64,000 nt of DNA from Roseiarcus sp963709655 (GTDB lineage Bacteria; Pseudomonadota; Alphaproteobacteria; Rhizobiales; Beijerinckiaceae), in NCBI GenBank assembly GCA_963709655.1, contig CAVPXF010000023.1, forward strand, positions 258,789 to 322,788, read 5' to 3'. A program made the position numbers and the translations under genes. Below the pieces are notes generated by a model. It was given only the letters and a program-made list of their open reading frames with translations, was not told the origin of the DNA and ran no database searches. Shown in pieces: positions 6,844 to 16,735 of the stretch (position 1 is its first letter; each line of letters opens with the position of its first letter).

Positions 6844-7482
6844 TTGAAGCTGCTGGTGGTCGACGATCATCCTTTGATGCGCGACGGCATCGTCGCGCTG
6901 CTGGCGCAGTTCGGTCCCGATACGGTCGTCCTCCAGGCGGGCGACGCAACCAGCGCGCTGGCGGCGATCGCCGCCCATGCCGATCTCGACGCCGTCATTC
7001 TCGATCTTGGCCTTCCCGGCATGGGGGGCATGCGCGCGTTGACCGAATTCGGCCGGGTCAGGCCCGATGTGCCGGTCGTCGTCGTCTCCGCATCCGAGGA
7101 CGCCCGCGACGCCCGCGAGGCGCTGGCGAAAGGCGCGCTCGGCTACGTGCCGAAATCGGCGGGGCAGCGCACGCTCCTGTCAGCGATCCGGCTCGTGCTC
7201 GAGGGCGAGCTTTATGTTCCTCCGCTGCTCCTCAGCGACTCGCCGCCTCCGGCGGGTTGCGAGTCGCGCGGCGAAGCGGGTCCGCAGCGCGCGGCGCTGA
7301 CCGATCGGCAGATCGAGGTGCTGCGGCGGCTGAGCCAGGGCCAGCCGAACAAGACCATCGCCCGCGAGCTCGGCCTCTCCGAAAAAACGGTCAAGGCGCA
7401 TATCAGCGCGATCTTCCGGGCCTTGAACGTCGTCAACCGCACCCAGGCTGCCGCGGCGGGGCGCGAGGCCGGGCTGCTCTGA
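6844..7482 (+). CDS. NarL/LuxR-family response regulator (212 aa)
   Basis: The N-terminal receiver domain has the acidic pair Asp7-Asp8, the phospho-acceptor Asp54 (AVILDLGLP) and Lys104 (YVPKS). The C-terminal LuxR-type helix-turn-helix spans about residues 148-208 (LTDRQIEVLRRLSQG, KTIARELGLSEKTVKAHI). The start is a TTG: an in-frame TAA lies five codons upstream and no ATG or GTG intervenes. An AAGG stands before it. No kinase is adjacent; the hybrid histidine kinase at 9978-11753 is the nearest candidate partner. The inverted repeat at 6763-6788 could be its own operator. Confidence 0.9.
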   Translation: MKLLVVDDHPLMRDGIVALLAQFGPDTVVLQAGDATSALAAIAAHADLDAVILDLGLPGMGGMRALTEFGRVRPDVPVVVVSASEDARDAREALAKGALGYVPKSAGQRTLLSAIRLVLEGELYVPPLLLSDSPPPAGCESRGEAGPQRAALTDRQIEVLRRLSQGQPNKTIARELGLSEKTVKAHISAIFRALNVVNRTQAAAAGREAGLL

Positions 7483-7975
7483 ACGCCTGCGGCCGGGAAC
7501 CAGGGCATCCTGGTCGAACCGGACCGCAAACCCTCGTCCAGCGGCCGTCGCGCCCCGTCTCCCCGCTGGGTTCGAGGCGGAAGGGAAAGCGGCCGGATGA
7601 GGCGTCTGTGCTCGATACCGTCATTCCCCGTAACCGCCAAGGAGGTATGGCTTGTCCCACGGACCTTGTCCTGAGGAGCCTGCGATCCCCGGACGTCGAT
7701 CCGGGGAAGCGTCTCGAAGGACGCGTGCCTATCCGGCTAACGCAGACACTCCTACATCTACATATAGACGCCCCGGAGAGCCTGATAACGCCCGCCAGGA
7801 CGAACGCTGTCGACCCAAAGCGGGCTTCGAACTCGACCGCGGCTTGGTTGGCGCAGACCGCTGGCGGTATTGGCGCAACAGCGCGCGGGTCGCGCTTCTT
7901 CGGCCGAACGCGCCGTCGTAAGAGATCCGCTTAGCGAGCCCCGCGCCATTTCGGGCGCAACAGTGTTGGGAGAGC
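7483..7975. other. Intergenic region with a repetitive palindrome
   Basis: No gene is supported. Positions 7657-7728 (GGACCTTGTCCTGAGG ... GTCTCGAAGGACG, with a CCCCGGA/TCCGGGG stem between) have the form of a short palindromic intergenic repeat common in Hyphomicrobiales. The rest shows no feature I can name. Confidence 0.4.
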
Positions 7976-8449
7976 ATGCGCCAATCCGACCCGATCGTCT
8001 CCCTTGCCCTCGTGACCGCCTTGCTCTTCACGGTTGCGTCCCCATCGGCCTACGCCGGCGTCGAGGCCGACAAGGCGGCGATCGCGGCGCGACTCGAGGC
8101 CTGGAGCGACGCATTCAACGCCCGCGACGCCTCGCAGACCTGCGACCTCTTTTCCGCCGACCTCCTGTCGACCGTGCGCGGCCGGCCCGACGAGGGACGC
8201 GACGCCGTGTGCCGGCGGATCGCCGTAGCGCTCGCCGACCGCAACCTGACCATGCGCTATGCGCCCGATATCGAGGAGGTCATCGTGAGCGGCGATCTCG
8301 CGGTTGTGCGGATCGTCTGGTCGGTGACGGTGCAGGACGGCCCGAGGTCAACCGTCTCGAAAGAGCCGGGTATCGACGTCTTTCGTCGCGAGGCTGACGG
8401 GCGATGGCGAATTCTGCGCTTTCTCGCCTTCTCCAATGCGCCGGATTGA
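7976..8449 (+). CDS. Secreted SnoaL/NTF2-like protein (157 aa)
   Basis: A signal peptide (VSLALVTALLFTVASPSAYA) is followed by a single NTF2-like domain of the DUF4440/SnoaL type. The marks are a helix with LEAWSDAFNARD, the strand SGDLAVVRIVWSVTVQDG, and a terminal VFRREADGRWRILRFLAFSNAP, which is the characteristic closing strand of this fold. These domains form cone-shaped pockets and can be binding proteins or enzymes; no catalytic residue can be assigned. The gene lies upstream of an M23 peptidase on the same strand with a 284-base gap, so an operon is uncertain. Confidence 0.75.
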   Translation: MRQSDPIVSLALVTALLFTVASPSAYAGVEADKAAIAARLEAWSDAFNARDASQTCDLFSADLLSTVRGRPDEGRDAVCRRIAVALADRNLTMRYAPDIEEVIVSGDLAVVRIVWSVTVQDGPRSTVSKEPGIDVFRREADGRWRILRFLAFSNAPD

Positions 8450-8733
8450 GTGAGCCCCAGACATCCGCTCCGCTTGCAGCCATTCGCCCGAGGCATTCCG
8501 AAACCGCAGCGTCAGCGGATGCGCCAAGTCGACGCGAGCGGGAGCGGCCTCGTGGGGGACGAAGGATCGCGATTCCCACTCTCGAGTCTCGCTCGCGCGC
8601 CGCAAGCCAAGACATGCGCGCGCGCGATGCTATGATGTCGCGCGTCGCTTTTCTGAGGGGCGCGCAAATCGCGTGGGTCCTCCGCGCGAGGGCTGCGCGC
8701 CTGCTCGGGCGAAGGGAGCCGGAGGGGGAAAAA

Positions 8734-9957
8734 ATGACAAAGACATGGAAGCTGACGGCAGCGGCGGCACTCTTGCCGTGCCTGGCGTGCGCGGCCGCCG
8801 CCGGCCAGTATTCGCCGGCCGACGACGCCGCGGCCTTCACGACCCTTGTGGTCCGGTCCATCGTTTCGCCGCGACCGATCGAGGCTTCCGACGGCCGCGT
8901 CCACCTCGTCTACGAACTTGCGCTCGTCAACGAGACGCCTCTCCATACCCGGATCGATTCGATCGCCGCCTTCGATCCGGCGACCGGCGCGACGCTCGGC
9001 GAGTGGAAGGGCGAAGCGCTCGCCGCGATCCTTCGCCTGAACGGACGGTTGCCTGGCGGCACGCTGAGACCGGGCGGCTCGGCCTACGCCTTCCTCGATG
9101 CGACTGTGGCCGAGGGTGGGCCGGTGCCGAAAGCGATCGAGCACCGCATCTCGGTCAGGCGCTTCACGGAGAAGCCCGACGAGAAGGAAACGCTTGTCCC
9201 GGTCGACCCGAAACTCGGCGTCGCCGCAATCGCGTCGTTCAACGGCGCGGAGGTCGCAGTCGATCCCCGGAAGGCTGTCGTAATCGAGCCGCCGCTTCGC
9301 GGAGGCGGCTGGATCGCCATGAACGGCTGCTGCGACGACCTCCAGCATCGCGGCGCCGTCATGGCGTTCGACGGCGTGGCGAAAATTCCGGAACGCTTCG
9401 CCATCGACTTCATCAGGCTCGACGGCGATCGGCGCGTGGTGTCGGGTCCGGCCGATCGCAACGAGAGCTATGCGGGTTATGGGGCGCCCGTCTACGCTGT
9501 CGCCGACGGTACAGTGGTCGCGACGAGCGACGGCGCGCCCGAACGCATCCCGACGAAACCGCGCGAGCCGACCCGGTTCGACACCGTGGGCGGCAACTTC
9601 ATTGCGATCGACATCGGCGGAGGCAACTACGCCTTCTTTGCGCACCTGAAGACGGGAACGGTCGCGGTCAAGGCGGGGGACCGGGTGAAAACGGGCGACG
9701 TCATCGGCCATCTGGGAGACACCGGCAATTCCGACGCGCCCCACCTGCACTTCCATATCATGGACGGCCCGTCTCCCTTCAGCTCGAACGGCATTCCCTA
9801 CGCATTCTCGACGTTCAGCGGCGCCGGGCGCTTGACGGGGGACAACGACGGAATCCTGGCGGGCGGTCCGGCGAAGATCGACGCCCAATGGCGTCCAGGT
9901 CCGCACAGAGCGGAACTGCCGCTCAACCTTGAGGTCATCGACTTTCCAGAGAAGTAA
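8734..9957 (+). CDS. Secreted M23-family metallopeptidase (407 aa)
   Basis: The start is placed at the ATG preceded by GGAGGGGG, which opens a signal peptide (LTAAAALLPCLACAAAAG). The first 200 residues form an unassigned beta-rich region. The C-terminal part is a LytM/M23 domain: APVYAVADGTVV, NFIAIDIGGGNYAFFAHL, VKAGDRVKTGDVIGHLGDTGNS and the HLHFH metal site. Such enzymes cut peptide crosslinks in peptidoglycan or other Gly-rich peptides in the periplasm. The stop lies only 20 bases from the stop of the convergent kinase gene. Confidence 0.85.
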   Translation: MTKTWKLTAAAALLPCLACAAAAGQYSPADDAAAFTTLVVRSIVSPRPIEASDGRVHLVYELALVNETPLHTRIDSIAAFDPATGATLGEWKGEALAAILRLNGRLPGGTLRPGGSAYAFLDATVAEGGPVPKAIEHRISVRRFTEKPDEKETLVPVDPKLGVAAIASFNGAEVAVDPRKAVVIEPPLRGGGWIAMNGCCDDLQHRGAVMAFDGVAKIPERFAIDFIRLDGDRRVVSGPADRNESYAGYGAPVYAVADGTVVATSDGAPERIPTKPREPTRFDTVGGNFIAIDIGGGNYAFFAHLKTGTVAVKAGDRVKTGDVIGHLGDTGNSDAPHLHFHIMDGPSPFSSNGIPYAFSTFSGAGRLTGDNDGILAGGPAKIDAQWRPGPHRAELPLNLEVIDFPEK

Positions 9958-9977
9958 GCTCTATTGGGAGGGCCGGA

Positions 9978-11753
9978 CTAAGCCTCGCTCTCCTCGTCTC
10001 CCTCTCCGGCCGCGATCGCGTTGGCGATCGCCGCGCGCAGCTTTCCGAGCGGCGCCGGCTTGTGCAAGACGATGAGGTCCCGCGCCCGGGCCGCGCTCAA
10101 CAGGTCCGGCGCGGTGTCGCCGGTGAGCAGGATCGCCGCGATGGCGGCGTTGTACTCGCCGCGCAGCCGTTCGATCAGGTCGAGGCCGTTCTCGGCGCCG
10201 CGCAGCCGATAGTCGCAAACGAACAGGTCCGGGCGGGTCGGGAGCGCCGCAAGACGCGCAATCGCCTCGTCGCCCGAGCCCTCGGCGACGACGTCGTACC
10301 CCCAGCTGACGAGGAGTTTGGCCATGCCCTCGCGGATCGGCGCCTCGTCGTCGACGACAACGACCAGGCGCCCCGCCGGGGCGCGCGCGAGGGGGCGTTC
10401 AGCCGGGTCCAACGGGCTTGCGGGACCGGTGGCCAGCGGAACGGCGATCGCGAAGCACGACCCTTTCCCGGGCTCGGAGCGGAGCGTCAGCTCCGCGCCG
10501 ATGAGGACGGCGAGGCGGCGCACGATGGCGAGTCCGAGGCCGAGGCCCTTCGCCCGGTCCCGCTCGGGATTGCCGATCTGATAGTATTCCTGAAAGATCC
10601 GCTCCCGCTCGCCCGCGGCAATGCCGACGCCGGTGTCCCAGACCTGCACGACGAGAGCGCCGCGGGCGCGGCGGCAGCCGACCAGGACGCGCCCACGCTC
10701 GGTGTAGCGAACCGCGTTCGAGACGAGATTGCGCACGATCCGCTCGAGTAGCACCGGATCGGAATCGACGAGGGCGGACGAGCCGACGCAATCGAGCCGT
10801 ACCCCCTTGGCTTCGGCCTGCGGCGCGCAATCGCCGCACGCCCGCGCGAGGATCGGCTGGATTACAAGGGCGCGCCGGTCGACGGCGACCACCCCGGCGT
10901 CGAGACGAGAGACGTCGAGAAGCGCGCCGAACAGGCCGTCCATCGCGTTGACCGACGATTCGATCTGGTCGATCAGCGAGGCGGCGTCCTCGGCGACGGC
11001 GAGGCTGCGCAATGCGCCGACGAACAGGCCGAGCGCGTGCACCGGCTGGCGCAGATCGTGGCTGGCGGCGGCGAGGAAGGTCGACTTGGCGAGGTTGGCG
11101 CGTTCGGCGATCTCCTTCTGCCGCTGAAGATCCTGAGCCAGTTCCTCGGTCTCGATCTGAAGGCGAACCAGTTGCGCGAAGGCGAGATTGGCCCGGAGCC
11201 CGAGCCCGCCCATGCCGCCGATGAAGATCAGCATCAAGACCGGCGCGAGCCCATGCAAGAGGGGATCGGACGCGAACACGCCCGATATCGTGAACGGAAC
11301 GGTCGCCGCCAGAAAGAACGGCGCGAAGGTCGGCAGATAGGGACCGAACGCGGTGATCGCGCCGGCAGCCATGCAAAGCGTGTCGATCAGGACCAGAAGG
11401 ACAACGTCGACGCGCCCGCCGACCGGCAGCCCGATCGGCGCCCAGCCGAACCCGAGGCCGACCCCGAGGTTGACCAGGGAAAACGCCAGTCCCCAGGCGC
11501 GCCAGTTCCGGCCGGCCGGAGGCGACCGCCGATAAAGCGCGCGCAACACGACATTGGCGAGCGCGCAAGCCAAAATGTAGGCCACCCAGGCCGCGGCTCT
11601 CCGAGCCTCGACTTGGCCGAGCGCGACCAGCCCTCCGGCGAGGATCGCGGCCGCCGCAGCGGCTGCGACCGCGGCGACCAGGATGAAATCGAACATCGCG
11701 TCGACCTGGGCCGCGCCAAGGCGGTCTTGCCTGTTTTCGACGCTCATCGCCAT
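9978..11753 (-). CDS. Membrane hybrid histidine kinase with C-terminal receiver (591 aa)
   Basis: The N-terminal 190 residues contain about six hydrophobic membrane segments and no clear periplasmic sensor domain. A coiled stretch leads to a HisKA domain with the phospho-acceptor His232 in SHDLRQPVHALGLF. The HATPase domain follows (NLVSNAVRYTERG, DTGVGIAAGE, GLGLGLAIV). The C-terminal receiver has Asp514 (FVCDYRLRG) and the conserved Lys in HKPAPLG. The SHDLRQP form and this receiver are typical of alphaproteobacterial hybrid kinases. No response regulator is adjacent; the LuxR regulator at 6.8 kb is the nearest possible partner. Confidence 0.9.
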   Translation of the reverse strand: MAMSVENRQDRLGAAQVDAMFDFILVAAVAAAAAAAILAGGLVALGQVEARRAAAWVAYILACALANVVLRALYRRSPPAGRNWRAWGLAFSLVNLGVGLGFGWAPIGLPVGGRVDVVLLVLIDTLCMAAGAITAFGPYLPTFAPFFLAATVPFTISGVFASDPLLHGLAPVLMLIFIGGMGGLGLRANLAFAQLVRLQIETEELAQDLQRQKEIAERANLAKSTFLAAASHDLRQPVHALGLFVGALRSLAVAEDAASLIDQIESSVNAMDGLFGALLDVSRLDAGVVAVDRRALVIQPILARACGDCAPQAEAKGVRLDCVGSSALVDSDPVLLERIVRNLVSNAVRYTERGRVLVGCRRARGALVVQVWDTGVGIAAGERERIFQEYYQIGNPERDRAKGLGLGLAIVRRLAVLIGAELTLRSEPGKGSCFAIAVPLATGPASPLDPAERPLARAPAGRLVVVVDDEAPIREGMAKLLVSWGYDVVAEGSGDEAIARLAALPTRPDLFVCDYRLRGAENGLDLIERLRGEYNAAIAAILLTGDTAPDLLSAARARDLIVLHKPAPLGKLRAAIANAIAAGEGDEESEA

Positions 11754-12256
11754 GGCGCGCTTCGTCCCCTGGGCCTCGCCGACAATCGTTCGAGGGCCGC
11801 CGCTCGTCCATCAATGCAGAGCGCGGCATTCCCGGCAACCTGGCGCGCGCCCCGCGCCCCGGCTTTGCTCGGGCTTGATCCACCCGGCCCGATCTTGAAG
11901 TCGGCGCTGGCCAGCGACGCCGGCGCGCGGGCGATGTCGGCGCTCCGAAGCGCAGCTTCATACAGGAGATATAAAACTCGGTGATTATGTGGTTACGCCC
12001 GTTCCTTCCGCGCCCCGCCCAAGCGGTCGATAAGCCGGGCCGTAAGTCCCTGATGGACTTCACCCCGGTCGATAAAGGGCGCTAAAGCGGCGCATGGGCG
12101 GCGAGACCGCCGCCGCGCCGCCCCCGCTGCTCCGGCTGCGTCGCCGGCCACGCCCCCTCAAAAAAGGCATGCCCCCCGCATCAAGCTGCGCTTGTGCTTT
12201 GGCCGCGGCGCGCGAAACCCTGCGGCCGGGCGTCGATGAATCTTCGAGGGGTCCCC
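11754..12256. other. Intergenic region between divergent kinase and dehydrogenase genes
   Basis: No gene is supported in these 500 bases. They should hold the promoters of both divergent units; an AT-richer patch (about 11955-11995) is the best candidate. I see no clear operator. Confidence 0.4.
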
Positions 12257-13360
12257 ATGCAAACCAGAGCCGCCGTGTGCCGGACCTTCGGGACGCCGCT
12301 CGAGATCGAGACGATCGAGCTTCGCGAGCCGGGCCCCGGCGAGGTCCTGATCCGGACGGCCGCCTGCGCCATCTGCCACAGCGACATCTTCTACATCGAC
12401 GGCGCCTGGGGCGGCGATCTGCCCGCGGTCTACGGCCATGAGGCGGCCGGCGTGGTCGAGGCGGTCGGGAGCGGCGTCACGCGGCTGAAAGCCGGCGACC
12501 ACGTGGTCGCGACCCTCATCCGCAACTGCGGCTTCTGCGCCGCTTGCGCCGAGGGCGCGCCGGTCTTCTGCGAGGAGGTGTTCCCGCTCGACCGGGAGAG
12601 CCCGCTCCGCGACGCCTTCGGAACGCCGCTCGTCCACGGGCTGGGCACCGGCGCCTTCGCGGAAGCCATGCTCGTCGACGCCTCGCAGGCGGTGGCGATC
12701 CCGAAGGAGATGAAGCTCGACGTCGCCTCGCTGATCGCCTGCGGCGTGCTGACCGGCCTCGGCGCGGTGGTCAACACCGCCGGCGTCCGGGCGGGCATGA
12801 GCGTCGTCGTGATCGGCTGCGGCGGCGTCGGCCTCAATGCCGTCCAGGGCGCGCGCCTCGCCGGCTGCGCTCCGATCATCGCCGTCGACGTCGCCCCGGC
12901 AAAGCTCGCCGCGGCGCGCGACTTCGGCGCGACGCATCCGATCAACGCGAAAGAAGAGAACGTCGAGGAGCGGGTGAAGGCGCTGACCGGAGGGCGCAAG
13001 GCCGACTGGGTGTTCGTCACCGTCGGCGTCAAGGGCGCGACCGAACAGGCGGTCAAGTTGATGAAGCGCAACGGCGGGACCGTGCTCGTCGGCATGCCGC
13101 CTTCGGGGGTTCACGCGACGATCGATCCGAGCTGGCTCGCCGCCGACGGGCAGCGCATTCTGGGGTCGAAGATGGGATCGGCGCGCCCGATCGTCGACGT
13201 GCCGAAAATCGTCGCGCTCTACCGCGACGGACGCCTGAAGCTCGACGAACTCGTGACCCAGCGCTATCCGCTGGAGCGGATCAACGAGGCGCTGGCCTCC
13301 TCGCGCGCCGGCGCGGCGCTCAGAAACGTCATCGTGTTCCCGGGCGGAGGGGCCGCATGA
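12257..13360 (+). CDS. Zinc-dependent medium-chain alcohol dehydrogenase (367 aa)
   Basis: This is an NAD(P)-dependent oxidoreductase of the medium-chain zinc family, close in form to class III/aryl-alcohol dehydrogenases. The catalytic zinc ligands are in CAICHSD and GHEAAG. The structural-zinc cysteines follow the usual four-Cys pattern in NCGFCAACAEGAPVFCE. The nucleotide-binding glycines are in GCGGVGLNAVQGA. The start MQTRAAV follows GAGGGG; longer in-frame starts add unconserved residues. Its stop overlaps the ATG of the enolase-superfamily gene, so the two are translated together and probably act in one sugar-acid or alcohol degradation route. The substrate is unknown. Confidence 0.9.
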   Translation: MQTRAAVCRTFGTPLEIETIELREPGPGEVLIRTAACAICHSDIFYIDGAWGGDLPAVYGHEAAGVVEAVGSGVTRLKAGDHVVATLIRNCGFCAACAEGAPVFCEEVFPLDRESPLRDAFGTPLVHGLGTGAFAEAMLVDASQAVAIPKEMKLDVASLIACGVLTGLGAVVNTAGVRAGMSVVVIGCGGVGLNAVQGARLAGCAPIIAVDVAPAKLAAARDFGATHPINAKEENVEERVKALTGGRKADWVFVTVGVKGATEQAVKLMKRNGGTVLVGMPPSGVHATIDPSWLAADGQRILGSKMGSARPIVDVPKIVALYRDGRLKLDELVTQRYPLERINEALASSRAGAALRNVIVFPGGGAA

Positions 13361-14568
13361 AGATCGCCGATCTGAATACCTTCGTCGTCGGCAACCCGCC
13401 GCCTGCTTTCGGCGGACGCTATTTCATTTTCCTGAAGCTCAGGACGGCCTGCGGCGTCGAGGGCGTCGGCGAGGTCTATGCGGCGAGCTTCGCGCCCGAG
13501 GCGATCGTGCCGATGATCCGCGACGTCTTCGAGCGGCACGCGCTGGGCGCCGACCCGTTCCGCATCGAGGCCCTGTGGCGCAACGTCTACGGCCGCGGCT
13601 ACACCGCCCGTCCCGACGCCTCGCTGATGGGCGTCCTCAGCGGGATCGAGATGGCGCTCTGGGACATCGTCGGCAAGGCGGTCGGCAAGCCCGTCTACGA
13701 CCTCCTCGGCGGCAAGGTCCACGAGCGGCTGCGCAGCTACACCTATCTCTATCCCGACGAGCCCGGCTCGCACGCGTATTCCGACAGTCCGGTCTATTCG
13801 AGCCCGCACGCGGCGGCCGAGCGGGCGCTGAAATACGTGAAGCAGGGCTTTAGCGCGGTCAAGTTCGATCCCGCCGGCCCCTACTCCGCCTTCGATCCGC
13901 GCCAGCCGAGCCTCGAGCGGCTGGAGCTCAGCGAAGCCTTCATGAAGGCCCTGCGCGAGGCGCTGGGGACCTCGTGCGACCTCCTGTTCGGCACGCACGG
14001 GCAGTTCACTGTCTCGGGCGCGCTCAGACTCGCGCGCCGGATCGAGCCCTACGAGCCGCTGTGGTTCGAGGAGCCGACCCCGCCCGAGGCGCCGGAGGAA
14101 ATGGCGAAGGTCGCCGCGCTTTGCCGCATGCCGATCGCGACCGGCGAGCGGCTCACGACAAAGTATGAGTTCGCGCGCGTGCTCGAGACGGGCGCAGCCT
14201 CGATCCTGCAGCCGAACCTCGGGCGGGTCGGCGGCCTCCTCGAGGCCAAGAAGATCGCGGCGATCGCCGAGGCGCACTACGCCCAGATCGCGCCCCACCT
14301 CTATTGCGGGCCGGTAGTCGGGGCGGCCAACATCCAGCTCGCCGCCTGCTGCCCCAACTTTTTGATCCTCGAAGGCATCGAGCGCTGGGACGGCTTCCAC
14401 GCCGCGATCCTGAAAAAGCCGATCCGCTGGGAGGACGGTTCCGTCATCCCGCCCGACGAGCCGGGGCTCGGGGTCGAGCTCGACGAGGATGTCGCCAACG
14501 CCCATCCCTGGCTGGGCTCGGACCTCCATCTAATGCCGCGGCGCGCGCCGGTTCACGCGCCGGAGTGA
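13357..14568 (+). CDS. Mandelate racemase/muconate lactonizing enzyme family protein (403 aa)
   Basis: This is an enolase-superfamily enzyme. The N-terminal capping domain (to about residue 130) precedes the barrel, where GFSAVKFDPAG supplies the general-base Lys region. The metal-ligand strands are visible as CDLLFGTHGQ, LWFEEPTPPE and IATGERL; APHLYCGPV is near the C-terminus. The overall form is that of sugar-acid dehydratases (galactonate or gluconate dehydratase-like), which form 2-keto-3-deoxy sugar acids. The start ATG overlaps the TGA of the dehydrogenase, with GGAGG upstream. A sugar ABC transporter in this window (42.3-47.1 kb) could feed such a route, but that link is speculative. 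Confidence 0.85.
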   Translation: MKIADLNTFVVGNPPPAFGGRYFIFLKLRTACGVEGVGEVYAASFAPEAIVPMIRDVFERHALGADPFRIEALWRNVYGRGYTARPDASLMGVLSGIEMALWDIVGKAVGKPVYDLLGGKVHERLRSYTYLYPDEPGSHAYSDSPVYSSPHAAAERALKYVKQGFSAVKFDPAGPYSAFDPRQPSLERLELSEAFMKALREALGTSCDLLFGTHGQFTVSGALRLARRIEPYEPLWFEEPTPPEAPEEMAKVAALCRMPIATGERLTTKYEFARVLETGAASILQPNLGRVGGLLEAKKIAAIAEAHYAQIAPHLYCGPVVGAANIQLAACCPNFLILEGIERWDGFHAAILKKPIRWEDGSVIPPDEPGLGVELDEDVANAHPWLGSDLHLMPRRAPVHAPE

Positions 14569-14575
14569 GGGCGCG

Positions 14576-14684
14576 GGCCCTCATCCGGCCGCTTGCGCGG
14601 CCCCCTTCCCCTGAGGGGGAAGGGGCGCCCCTCTCCCACAGGGAGAGGGAAGCGGTCGAAGACCGCAGGTGAGGGTTAGCCGGC
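14576..14684. repeat. Intergenic palindromic repeat, family B, copy 1
   Basis: CCCTTCCCCTGAGGGGGAAGGGG and CCCTCTCCCACAGGGAGAGGG form two adjacent hairpins within a block that runs from CCTCATCCGG to GTGAGGGTTAGCC. The same modules recur in reverse order at 45836-45946. It is a repetitive element, not a gene. Confidence 0.6.
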
Positions 14685-14705
14685 GCAATCCTATTTCATC
14701 ATGCG

Positions 14706-15548
14706 CTAATGCTGCGGCCCCATCATCCATTGGCTGTGCTCGGCGCACCACACGTGATTGTGCAGGTTGGAGACCCACTGCCGGCCCGAGGCGGTGATCG
14801 AGAGGTACTTCACCCCCTCCTCGATGTGAGTCTTGACGAGGTTGGAGAAGAACGAGGGGTATTTGTCGACGAGGTCGGCCGGCGTGTCGTAGCCGAACTG
14901 CCGGTTCTGGCCGTTCTCCTCGAATTCGGCGAACAAGGCGTTGGCCTTCTTCGGGTAGAGCGGGTCGCCGAGCTGGCCGATCAGGTCCGAGGCCAGCACC
15001 AGTCGCGCCTCGAGGTCGGCGTTCTCCCGGCCCTCGAGGCACGGCGGGAAGCGGGTCAGCTCGATCGCCTCCGCGATCCGGGCCGGATCGACATGCGGGG
15101 AGTTGCCGAGCCGCTCGTAGACGAACAGTTTCGAGCGGTCGACATGATAGGGCATCAGGGCGGCGTCGGACGCGCCGCGCGGCAGCGTCACCTTGCGCCC
15201 GCTCTGGTCGACCACGAATTCGGTCGAGCTGTCGCCTTTCAGGATGCCGCGAACGAAGCCGATATCGTGCAGCAGGCAGGCGAAAACGAGATGCAGATAG
15301 TCGGACGGCTCGATCCGCTGCGACAAGAGGCGGCCGCGCAGGATGTCGCGGCCGACCGAGGTCACCAGCATCGTATGCTCGAAATTGTGATAAAGGGCGT
15401 CGCTTTTGGCGATCGCCTCGATGGCGCTGCGCGCCAGCGATCCGAGCCGCTCGGCCAGTTCCGAGTGCACCGGCCCGAAAATATCTCGAAAATCGTCGGC
15501 GAGAAACCTCGCCAGTTTTCTGGCCGCCACGGCCGCAATCGTCTCCAC
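14706..15548 (-). CDS. HD-domain metal-dependent phosphohydrolase (280 aa)
   Basis: The HD signature is clear: a first His in YHNFEHTMLV and the HD pair in ACLLHDIGFVRG, with the Asp of the C-terminal part in VLASDLIGQLGDP. The helical organisation, with YHVDRSKLFV in the middle, matches HD/PDEase-like hydrolases that act on phosphate esters or nucleotides. The start is a GTG preceded by GGGGAGCC; no earlier start lies in frame. It stands alone on the minus strand. The substrate cannot be told from sequence. Confidence 0.8.
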   Translation of the reverse strand: METIAAVAARKLARFLADDFRDIFGPVHSELAERLGSLARSAIEAIAKSDALYHNFEHTMLVTSVGRDILRGRLLSQRIEPSDYLHLVFACLLHDIGFVRGILKGDSSTEFVVDQSGRKVTLPRGASDAALMPYHVDRSKLFVYERLGNSPHVDPARIAEAIELTRFPPCLEGRENADLEARLVLASDLIGQLGDPLYPKKANALFAEFEENGQNRQFGYDTPADLVDKYPSFFSNLVKTHIEEGVKYLSITASGRQWVSNLHNHVWCAEHSQWMMGPQH

Positions 15549-15791
15549 CGAGCAGGCTCCCCGAATTGCCGCCGCACTGCGCCAAACTGAACCCAGATTC
15601 CTAATGCAACCTTAGTCTTGACGCCAGAGGCGAAGTGACACGCGTCACGCCGCGACGACGCCTCCCCGGACGGCGAGGCGGCGCAACTCGGATTGGCCTC
15701 GCAACCTCACGGGAATCGGTGTAGCGGCTGGCCCGCCAGCAAAAGCCGAGCGGCGTCGGCGATCGCGCCTTTTAAGAGTCACGCAGCGCCG

Positions 15792-16719
15792 ATGTTGTCG
15801 GTCCTCTCCATCACCCTGCCGATCTTCCTCTTGATCGGTCTTGGCTACGTCTCGACCGCGAGCGGCGTGACGACAAAGGACAACATTCGCGGCATCGGCG
15901 TCTTCGTGCTGCGGTTCGCGCTGCCGGCGCTGATTTTCCGCGCCCTGTCGCAGCGCGCCATGGCCGACATTCTCAATCTGCATTACCTCGCAATCTACGG
16001 CTTCGGATCGCTCGGCGCCTTCGCTGCGATGTTTTTCACCTGCCGGCTCGCCGACAAAAGCAGCGTCAGGGTCAGCGCGATGTCGGCGCTCGGAGTTCTC
16101 GTGCTCCAACTCGGGCTTCGTCGGCTTTCCGGCTGCGGCCCTGGTGGTCGGCGGCCCGGCCGTCATCGCGCTGTCGATGAGCATGTTGATCGAAAACATC
16201 GTGATCATCCCGCTGGCGCTCGGCCTCGCCGAAAGCGACGACCGCAAGGACAGCCGGCTTCACGAAATCTTGATCTACGTGGTCCGCCGGCTGACCAGAA
16301 ATCCGATGGTGCTGGCGATCGTCTTCGGCGCGGCGGCCTCGGCGGCGGGCCTCAAATTGCCGGAACCGCTGTTCCGCGCCATCGACCTCATGGCCAACGC
16401 CTCGAGCGCCGCCGCGCTCTTCGGCGTGGGCGGCGCCCTCGCGGGGCTCAAGCTGAATGAGGTCGGCGCCGACGTCGGGCGGATCGTCGCCGTCAAGCTC
16501 GTCCTGCATCCGCTGTTGATTTTCGCCGGCGTCTTTTTCCTCCCCGGCCTCGACCAGCCGCTCGCCAAATCGATGCTGATCTTCGCCTCCGCGCCGATGC
16601 TGTCGGCCTACCCGCTGATCGCGCAGCCCTATGGCTTCGAGCGCAAGGCGGCGGCCGCGCTCCTCGGCGGAACCGTGTTGGCCTTCTTCACCATGACGGC
16701 CGTGCTCGCCATCCTTTAG
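15792..16719 (+). pseudogene. AEC-family (auxin efflux carrier type) transporter, frameshifted
   Basis: Two overlapping frames together make one full-length AEC-family permease of about 308 residues. Residues before the break (MLSVLSITLPIFLLIGLGYV, FVLRFALPALIFRAL) form the first four membrane helices. After it, ALSMSMLIENIVIIPLALGL, the NPMVLAIVFG helix and LVLHPLLIFAGVFFLP complete the second half. The switch occurs at about 16103, where frame +1 continues FSCSNSGFVGFP, the conserved first line of the family's second motif. One extra base (or two missing) explains it. Nothing else is degraded, so an assembly error is as likely as inactivation. Confidence 0.8.
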
Positions 16720-16735
16720 ACGCAGCGGGGCGCGC

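Noticed and set aside
8404..8733. Longer 5' extension of the M23 peptidase gene
   Set aside because: It overlaps the SnoaL-like gene, reads as unconserved basic sequence, and would bury the signal peptide that starts at 8734 after GGAGGGGG.
12544..13356. Plus-strand frame overlapping the dehydrogenase and fused in frame to the enolase-superfamily gene
   Set aside because: The Arg-rich part is a shadow of the dehydrogenase; the real gene starts at the ATG overlapping the dehydrogenase stop (13357).
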